From Ryuthela nishihirai (Eukaryota > Arthropoda > Arachnida > Araneae > Heptathelidae), in contig JAWZYU010000122.1 of NCBI GenBank assembly GCA_038380435.1, positions 434,001 through 498,000 of the forward strand: 64,000 nucleotides of DNA, given 5' to 3'. A program made the translations under genes and the position numbers. Below are positions 57,291 to 64,000 of this stretch, one piece after another; positions within the stretch are counted from its first letter, which is position 1, and the number at the start of each line of letters is the position of its first letter. Under the pieces are notes generated by a model, which searched no databases, was not told the DNA's origin, and saw only the letters and a program-made list of their open reading frames with translations.

Positions 57291-58868
57291 ATGGCTTCAG
57301 CCTTTAGTAGTGGGGGAACGGGTCTTTGCCCCATGTCTGCGATTAGGGGGCTGTTTGATATTGTCGGCATTCCCTCTCTCAATAAACATAGTTTCTTTAA
57401 ACATCCTACTAACCATTTTCTCTCCATAGGTAGTTGGAATGTGAGAACTCTGCACAGAGCTTGCGCTCTGTGCAGAGTCTCGGCTTGCAAGAGACCAGAT
57501 GGACAGATAAAGGTCAGATTCTTAAAAATAATCTTAAATTTCTCTTTTCAGGGATGGACGACAATAAGCATCACCAAGGCGTGGGTCTGCTTCTCAGCAG
57601 ACACGCTAGCGATGCTCTTCTAGGATATGAGTGCATTAATGAACGGTTTCTTACAGCAAAATTTCAGACAAGCATTAAAGACTTGAATGTTATCTGCTGT
57701 TATGCCCCCACTGAGGATGCCGATGAGGATGAGAAGGATAGGTTTTATGAACAACTTCAGGATATTTTGAATTCTGTCAAGAAAGGAGATTCTTGGTGAC
57801 TTCAATGCCAAAGTTGGTACTGACTCTGACCTTTGGGAAGGAGTAATAGGCCCTTTTGGTATTGGTAGCTGCAATGGCAATGGGCAACGTCTCCTACAGG
57901 TAAGTAAACTGAATGGATTCAGAATAACTAACACTTATTACAAACACCGCGACATACATAAGTACACATGGGTTTCACCTGATGGGCTGCATAAGAATAT
58001 GATTGATTACATATTAATTAACAGCAAATGGGCTAGTTCTGTTAGGATTACCAGGGCATATAGGGGAGCTGAAATTGGATCTGACCATTACCTTGTTAAA
58101 AGTGTGTTGCAACTTAAACTTAAAAAGTGTTGTGCTAGGGTTAAAAAATTTACTTTTAATACTGAAGCTCTGAAAGATCCAGTTATAGCCAAAGCTTACC
58201 ATGATAGGTTACTTAGTCATTATGACAGTCATGGTTTGCTTACTACTGAAGTTGAGGAACAATGGGATCATTTTAAACAGGCTTTTTTGGACACTAACAG
58301 TACTCTTTTAGGAAAAAAAGAGCAGAAGAGGCAAAATTATCTGAGTGATAAGGCACTTAAGCTTATTTCAGAAAGAAAGAACTGCAGGAATACCCTTAAT
58401 CAATATCCTACTAGTACTAATAGAAAGCATTACAGAGACCTTAATAAACTTGTAAAGGATCAGTTAGCTGCTGATAAGAATCTTTGGCTTGATGGTTTGG
58501 CTGACAAAGCCGAGGAAGCAGTTAGACAGCACAACAGCAGAGAGCTGTACCAGATAGTTAATGTTTTGTGTGGTAGAAAACGGACAGGCATACAAGGATT
58601 GAAGGACAAACAAGGTAAGGTTATAGAAGGGGAGGATTCTGTCATGGCTAGGTTGGCTGAGCATTTCAGTGATGTTCTAAACAATGTAGTTAGTTCTACT
58701 CCCATTGTTTGCAATGATGATAGATGCATTGGTGGCTTTAATGTTGGCCCTATAACACAATCTGAAGTTATTTTGGCTGTTTCTAAACTTAAACTTCATA
58801 AATCCCCAGGGGTAGATGAAATTACTACGGAAATGCTTAGAGCTGGGAATGTTTCGGTTACCACTTAG
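57291..58868 (+). pseudogene. RTE ORF2, N-terminal region, endonuclease and linker (broken)
   Basis: MASAFSSGGTGLCPMSAIRG leads to HFLSIGSWNVRTLHRA, the start of the endonuclease. At 57447-57478 a segment of about 60 bp found in sister copies is replaced by a perfect 14-bp palindrome, and the frame changes. It resumes with LGLQETRWTDKGQ (catalytic Glu), VGLLLSRHASDALL and VICCYAPTEDADEDE. An 11-bp deletion near 57790 then removes the start of the LVLGDFNAK block and shifts the frame. From 57999, MIDYILINSKWASS and IGSDHYLVKS (SDH) run on through the linker to a TAG at 58867-58869, where sister copies have TGG (Trp). Confidence 0.88.
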
Positions 58869-60257
58869 ATGACTGAAATTCTGTATATCTTTTATGATAT
58901 GGGCTTGGTTCCTAAGGATTTTACCAGAGCTATTGTTATCCCTATTTTCAAAAAAGGTGATCGCAGTTCTTGTGATAACTATAGGGGTATCAGCCTACTC
59001 TCTGTTCCAGGTAAAGTTCTTTCCATGATTGTGCTTAATAGAATTAAGAATCTGGTTGACAGTCAATTGCGTGATGAGCAATGTGGATTCAGAAGTGGTA
59101 GGGGATGTGTGGATCAGATATTTTCACTTAGGCAGATTCTTGAGAAATGTTTAGAGTTTCAGAAACCTTTGGTTGCTAGCTCTGTTGATTTCAAAAAGGC
59201 TTTCGACTCTGTTGATCGTCATAATTTGTGGTTGATTGTGAGATCATATGGTATACCAGACAAGTTAGTTAACATTATGAAAGCTCTCTATAATAACACC
59301 GAGTCATGTGTGAGGGTTGGTAAGGCTTGTAGCAATTGGTTTAGCATTACTTCTGGTGTTCGACAAGGGTGCATTTTGTCTCCTTTTCTCTTTAGCTTGG
59401 TTATTGATTATGTTATGCGAAATTCACTTCAAGGGAAAGATTTTGGCCTTAAATGGGCTGGAGGTACGAAAATTTCTGATTTAGATTATGCTGATGATTT
59501 AGCCCTTTTGGCAAATGATGTTGATGAGATGAACTCTTTCATTCGAGCTGTTGATGAGACTGGTAATAGAGTAGGTTTGGTTGTAAACAGAGAGGAAACT
59601 AAAGTGATGAAAATTGGTCAGGCAGGCTGTGATTCAGTTAATCTGAATGGTTGCAGTCTTGAGCAGGTGTCACAGTTTAATTATCTTGGGAGCTATGTAA
59701 CAGATAATGGTGATGTGCGGCATGAGATTAACAGACGAATAGGGATTGCTGCCGGGACTTTTAAGAATCTATGGAGAGTGTGGAGAAATAGGCGTATACA
59801 CCTAAAGACTAAAATTAGACTGTATAATAGTTTGGTTCTTTCTAGGGTTAGTTATGGTAGTGAAACGTGGACACTTTGTAAACAAGATAACAGGAAACTA
59901 GATGCTTTTGATTCCAGATGCTTACGCAGTATCTTGGGCATCAGGTGGTTCAACTTTGTAACTAATGATGAGATTAGGCAAAGGAGTTTGCAACCTCCTT
60001 TAAGCAGCATATTGTGCAGAGAGAGACTCCGTTGGTTTGGCCATGTTGCCCGTATGAATAATTATAGATTGGCGAATAGGGTTATGAACAGTGTGCCTAA
60101 AGGCCTCAGAAAGAAGGGGAGACCTAGGATGCGGTGGGCTGACAATGTCAAACAGGACCTTGTTAGAATTGGTGTGCAGTGGCCAGATGCAGTAGATGTA
60201 GCTCAGGATAGACTTGCTTGGAGAACTAAATTGCACGGTCTGGTTGGACCTCCGTAG
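58869..60257 (+). CDS. RTE ORF2, reverse transcriptase and C-terminal domain (open frame)
   Basis: 462 codons are open from an internal Met just after the TAG to the natural stop before the GATGAT tail. Motifs: SSCDNYRGISLLSVPGKVLS (fingers), FRSGRGCVDQIFSLRQ, VDFKKAFDSVDRHN (first catalytic Asp), SGVRQGCILSPFLFSLV, and LDYADDLALLA with the YADD box near residues 207-210. Then come VMKIGQAGCDSVNLN, FNYLGSYVTDNGD, SRVSYGSETWTLC, RERLRWFGHVARM and GRPRMRWADNVKQD of the RTE C-terminal domain. All RT catalytic residues are present. It is only part of the full ORF2, so it is unlikely to move by itself, but it is the least damaged RT in the window. Confidence 0.92.
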   Translation: MTEILYIFYDMGLVPKDFTRAIVIPIFKKGDRSSCDNYRGISLLSVPGKVLSMIVLNRIKNLVDSQLRDEQCGFRSGRGCVDQIFSLRQILEKCLEFQKPLVASSVDFKKAFDSVDRHNLWLIVRSYGIPDKLVNIMKALYNNTESCVRVGKACSNWFSITSGVRQGCILSPFLFSLVIDYVMRNSLQGKDFGLKWAGGTKISDLDYADDLALLANDVDEMNSFIRAVDETGNRVGLVVNREETKVMKIGQAGCDSVNLNGCSLEQVSQFNYLGSYVTDNGDVRHEINRRIGIAAGTFKNLWRVWRNRRIHLKTKIRLYNSLVLSRVSYGSETWTLCKQDNRKLDAFDSRCLRSILGIRWFNFVTNDEIRQRSLQPPLSSILCRERLRWFGHVARMNNYRLANRVMNSVPKGLRKKGRPRMRWADNVKQDLVRIGVQWPDAVDVAQDRLAWRTKLHGLVGPP

Positions 60258-60306
60258 CCCATGGCTGCTTGAGGATGATGATGATGATGATGATGACCAC
60301 TGAATC

Positions 60307-61840
60307 CTTTAATTTTGTTGTTGGGGAAAAAACAACCCTCTTTTCTTTGATCAAGCCTTCTCTCTGATTTTACATATAAAATTTGACTAGATGTAATTAT
60401 AAAACTGTTGGAGAAAACAGGAATCTCAAAGTTCAGGGACTTTTAACCTTCCCACCACATTTTGATCTATCTGTTGTAGAGTAAAACAGTTACGGAAAAG
60501 TCATAGTCTTACTGCAAACTATATAAGTATTCATGACAATGTCTAGATTGCCATATTCTGAACAATTTTAACAGATATCGAATATTACGCAGAATATTTA
60601 AAGATCATATCATTGAACACTGAACAGTATAAGTTAATAATATAATTATTTTAATTCATATAAAATAAATATAAATGTCATGGAAATAGTATGTAATTAA
60701 AATTAAATAGGTTGATATAGGAAAGAAGCATGGTTCAAAGGATAAAAATTTTGGCTTTGAATAATTATTTCTAAAAAATATTTAAAATATACATGGTGCG
60801 TTTCTTGCGGTGTCAGTGTTGCATACTAATTTGCAAATGCTAATTTACAATAATGATATAAGACAACATATATATATGTTACATAAAATATGTAGATTTT
60901 ATTTTCATTTGTATTATTTGATTCATAATCCCACAGATAAAGTAGCCCAGATAGACAATTTCCATATATGGTCAGGTCATTAGCAGCACAAAGTTCAACG
61001 CCAGCACCTCTATTGGTTTAACTAATTTTGTTTCATATATTTATATATACTGTATATATAGTATTCTAAAATAAATTTAGACCTTTCTATAAGTTCTATA
61101 GTTTATATTTTACATCTTTTGGTTTAATGCTACATACGAAAAAAGTAATAATAGTGAACTGCAAAGATATATATTCATATATTGTAGTTTGAAAGTTAGT
61201 GGGAAAATGAAACTTAGACCGGCTGCAAAGTGACGCTGCCAATAGTCGCCTGCAAATAGTGGTATTGGGTTTAGAAGAATAGACAGTGATGACATTTGTG
61301 TCAGTTTTTCTGTATATAATCCTGTCTTTCCATTATACTTGAAATATTGAGATAAAAGTTTTGATTTCTCAGTGTTTAACACTCGTGTTTCAAAAGTCCA
61401 GGATTGATTTAGGGATCCAAATGTCAGGAAATAACACACTAAAAATGAGGTAAAATGAGTTATTTATTTACATAAGTGCAACAAAGACTTAATTACCTGA
61501 GAGGAGCTGACCTTACAGACTGTGATATTTCTCAATAGTCTAGGCTATAGTTTTTTGTACACACTTTATAAGTTTTTCCTAGTATCCTAGACTCTAATAC
61601 ATAATAACATGATGTTTTCGTAAGGATAAAAGTTAGGCTACATTATCAATATCTGCTCAATAATGAAGCATTAGTAGACAATCAAATGTTTCTTCTAGTA
61701 ACATAAGAGTTGTAAACGCAACAAACTGATGTTAGTAACTAATATACCTTTCTGTTTATTCTATCAATAGCCTCTGGTTAATCACATCTCGGAAAAAAAT
61801 TTCTCTTCTATGTCCTCCACTTTTTCTATTAATTCTTATG
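60307..61840. other. No recognised gene
   Basis: AT-rich, with TATATA-rich patches (about 60868 and 61040). The longest frame is a 109-codon minus frame (61110-61439, MCYFLTFGSLNQSW) without a recognisable domain or splice context. Confidence 0.5.
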
Positions 61841-61841
61841 T

Positions 61842-62410
61842 CATTCGCTCATCACTGTCTATTCTCCTGGCATTCGCTCATCACTGTCTACTCTCCTGGC
61901 ATTCGCTCATCACTGTCTAATCTCTTGGCATTTGCTCATCACTGTCCATTCTTCTGCTATTCGCTCATCGCTGTCTATTCTTCTGGCATTAGCTCATCAT
62001 TGTTTATTGTTCTGGCATTCGCTCATCGCTGTCTATTCTCCTGTCATTCGCTCATCTCTGTCTATTCTTCTGGCATTCACTCATCTGTCTATTCTTCTGG
62101 CATTCACTCATCTGTCTATTCTTCTGGCATTAGCTCATCACTGTATATCATTCTGGCATTCGTCCATAACTCTCTATTCTTCTGGCATTCGCTCATCATT
62201 GTCTATCATTCTGGCATTCGTCCATAACTCTCTATTCTTCTGGCATTCGCTCATCACTGTCTATTCTTCTGGCATTCCCTCATCACCATCATCTGCTGTC
62301 ATTCGCTGATCACTATTTATCCTGCCGGCATTTGTTCATCACCATCTATTCTGCTGCCATTCGTTCGTCGCTTTCTATTCTATTGGCATTGGCACATCAC
62401 TGTGTATTCT
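61842..62410. repeat. 29-bp minisatellite, about 19 units
   Basis: The unit ATTCGCTCATCACTGTCTATTCTCCTGGC recurs with variants (TTCTGGC, CATTGGC) and some 27-bp units. It begins at 61843 with near-exact 29-bp spacing and degrades towards 62410. His/Ser-rich frames across it (MSFAHHCLFSWHS) come from the repeat and are not genes. Confidence 0.95.
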
Positions 62411-64000
62411 GCAAAATAAGCGATACTAAATATTTGATAAAAATTTAGCAAATGTAATTTTGAAAATTTTTCTGAGCCAATTTTGCTTTTTTAAGTAAGG
62501 TTATTCGCAATTATGGGAACACTCTGTTTCATTATTCTGTAACTCCTTCTACATTTCTCTAAGAGAACTTCGTAATCTATACGACTGAAATTTTCACATA
62601 TTTAATACTTGTTTTCTACAAACATTCGAGTAATATTTGAACACAAATTCTGCTTTGTCAGCAAAAAGTCTCTTTTTTCATATAAAATTAATTATGTTTT
62701 CTATTTGTGGTATTATTCAAATGCCTGATGTCTTTTTAAAGTAAATATTCTCATTGAAGTTTCAATAAATTACTTTCTTTTCTATCTGAAGTAATTTTTT
62801 ACTCATGTAAGCCATTAATAATGAAGTTATGCTTCTTCACGTCCCTAAAGATCCCATCCGGGTTAACATCAATTTCTTACACGCGGTAGTATCAGCTACC
62901 CGCGACAACAATAATCGCTTATCAGCCAAGTACTTTTGAATGCAGATATTGGCTGATAAATTCACGAATATCAACATCAGATTATGGCTCTTACTATTTT
63001 ATTATTTCATTTGGTTGTGCTTTGAGTTTCGAATATTTGATGTATCTGCAGGAGGCAGAAACATAAACTGGATGTTATTTAGATTTCCCGAAGTGAACTG
63101 TGAAATGAAAGCAGAGCTCAAATGCTTTCAGAACTGCGTCTAATTATTTGTCTGGTAGCTAACAACGTATAAGGGAAAATATCTGAAAATAGGGGGGAAA
63201 AAACGTATACAATCAATTTCAAGCTATATATCTTTGAGTGACAACGGTAATTTGTAAACTTTGCATTTTAATTGGCTATATACCCTGAAAATTAGTCAAA
63301 AGTATAAGCTATCTAGTTTATGCGAAACCAAGATTCAGCGACGTCAAAAATCTTGTTCGTCGTGGGCTGGAAGCACTAATTTTTATATTGCCCAAGTAAT
63401 GTTTCCATCCGCAAGTATCACGATTTTTGAAATAGGACTTTTAGTCCAGTCCATCACATTTGAACTAAGAAAGAGAGACCAAAACATATATATCACCTGT
63501 ACCTCATTCTCCTCCGCATAAGAGTTGCAAAAAAGTCCGTATAAATATTATTGTAGCCGTATAATATTATTGTAGCCGTTCACTCTACAGTCATCCGGGG
63601 TAACTTCATTAGTCACGTTCTGTCTGTGAGGTTTGTTTCCTCTTCAATTGTCCTAGTGCAGTGAGTCAAATACGAAAAGTGTTCTTCCACAGCGATGATC
63701 TCTAGAACCCAGGTCGCTTACCTTGGTCTTCACGAGCGAGAGAAATGACTGCACTTCTGTTTCATGTCTGAAGAGCGAAGAGATGTGTCCTTTTTTCTTT
63801 GTTGGACCACTTGATAGAGTTAGGATTGGGGGAGTCACTTGGGTAGAACTTGGTGACTTCTCATTGGCCAGAACATTGGCCAGAACCCTCATTGGGTAGA
63901 ACTTGGTGACTTCTCTTTCGCAGCTGGACAACTGCCATCAGCCTTCTATGATTCATTTGTTTTCTTTTCAGAGATAATCACCAACTTGTGCCGAAAGTTC
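62411..64000. other. No recognised gene; weak exon-like segment and a short duplication
   Basis: At 63050-63143, TTTGATGTATCTGCAG followed by an open stretch to TAA (NINWMLFRFPEVNCEMKAEL then KCFQNCV) could be a last exon, but nothing supports it beyond the acceptor-like site. An 86-codon frame at 63261-63521 has no domain. GGGTAGAACTTGGTGACTTCTC is directly duplicated at about 63840 and 63895, with ACATTGGCCAGAACCCTCATT in between. Confidence 0.4.

Larger units (their letters stand above)
56745..60295 (+). mobile_element. RTE-clade LINE, end to end, with 11-bp target duplication
   Basis: ACCACTGAATC flanks the element at 56734-56744 and 60296-60306. It starts GGTCTGTAAATGGTAGCTAGG and ends CTTGAGGATGATGATGATGATGATGATG with no poly(A), as is usual for RTE. 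The length of 3.55 kb is typical. It holds a leader of about 540 bp, then one long coding region for an N-terminal segment, endonuclease, linker, reverse transcriptase and RTE C-terminal domain. The endonuclease part is damaged and one TAG separates the linker from the RT frame. This copy is the reference for all the fragments in the window. Confidence 0.95.

Noticed and set aside
58869..60257. Idea that the open RT frame marks an active or domesticated gene
   Set aside because: The same element has a TAG before the frame, a palindrome-for-deletion change and an 11-bp deletion in the endonuclease. The open RT frame is simply young decay.
61838..62309. Two overlapping frames of 125-129 codons rich in His, Ser and Leu
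   Set aside because: They are encoded by a 29-bp minisatellite, whose unit length is not a multiple of three, and show repeat periodicity instead of protein features.

Overview
This is a gene-poor, AT-rich piece of a eukaryotic, almost certainly arthropod genome (the retroelement repertoire looks arachnid-like to me, but that is an impression and not a test). It has no bacterial or phage gene structure. No intact host gene could be recognised. Nearly everything readable is a mobile element or the wreck of one: RTE-clade LINEs (at least seven copies), an I/Jockey-group LINE with RNase H, a CR1/L2-like LINE, a Gypsy-like LTR element, two tRNA-derived SINE families (called SINE-A, about 380-400 bp, and SINE-B, about 190 bp), a possible TIR DNA transposon with a CENP-B/pogo-type helix-turn-helix, and a decayed Polinton/Maverick (adintovirus-like) virus-derived element.

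Layout. 1-11.2 kb: RTE debris, nested inverted repeats around a decayed RTE copy, a SINE-A tail array and scattered SINEs. 11.3-21.1 kb: the Polinton. Its minus-strand block holds major capsid-like, penton-like, adenain-type protease and pX-like membrane-active genes. Its plus-strand block holds a phospholipase A2-like domain, an integrase with chromodomain, a packaging ATPase and a fibre-like repeat protein. All are broken. A SINE-A with a 9-bp target duplication splits the protease, and a 3.6-kb RTE copy with an overgrown ATG-repeat tail splits the phospholipase gene. No protein-primed DNA polymerase was found. 21.1-25.4 kb: a LINE ORF1 fragment, SINEs and unassigned sequence.

25.4-44.0 kb: a very large inverted duplication. 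The arms are about 5.1 kb (25447-30565) and 6.2 kb (37790-43998), nearly identical outside the RTE part, and separated by a 7.2-kb spacer. Both arms carry the same CCHC-knuckle ORF1 remnant, the same TIR element with its helix-turn-helix ORF, the same SINE-A and the same RTE copy with the same internal deletion. A templated duplication of about 80 bp sits at one junction, which suggests a replication-based rearrangement.

44.0-56.7 kb: a CR1/L2-like LINE and a Gypsy-like element on the minus strand. The Gypsy gag/protease is cut in two by a 5.5-kb I-group LINE flanked by a 13-bp target duplication, and that LINE carries a SINE-B near its 3' end. A possible two-exon host gene tail lies at 56.0-56.4 kb. 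56745-60295: an end-to-end RTE element (3.55 kb, 11-bp target duplication, GATGAT tail). Its reverse transcriptase frame is open, but its endonuclease part is broken. The window ends with a 29-bp minisatellite (61.8-62.4 kb) and unassigned AT-rich DNA.
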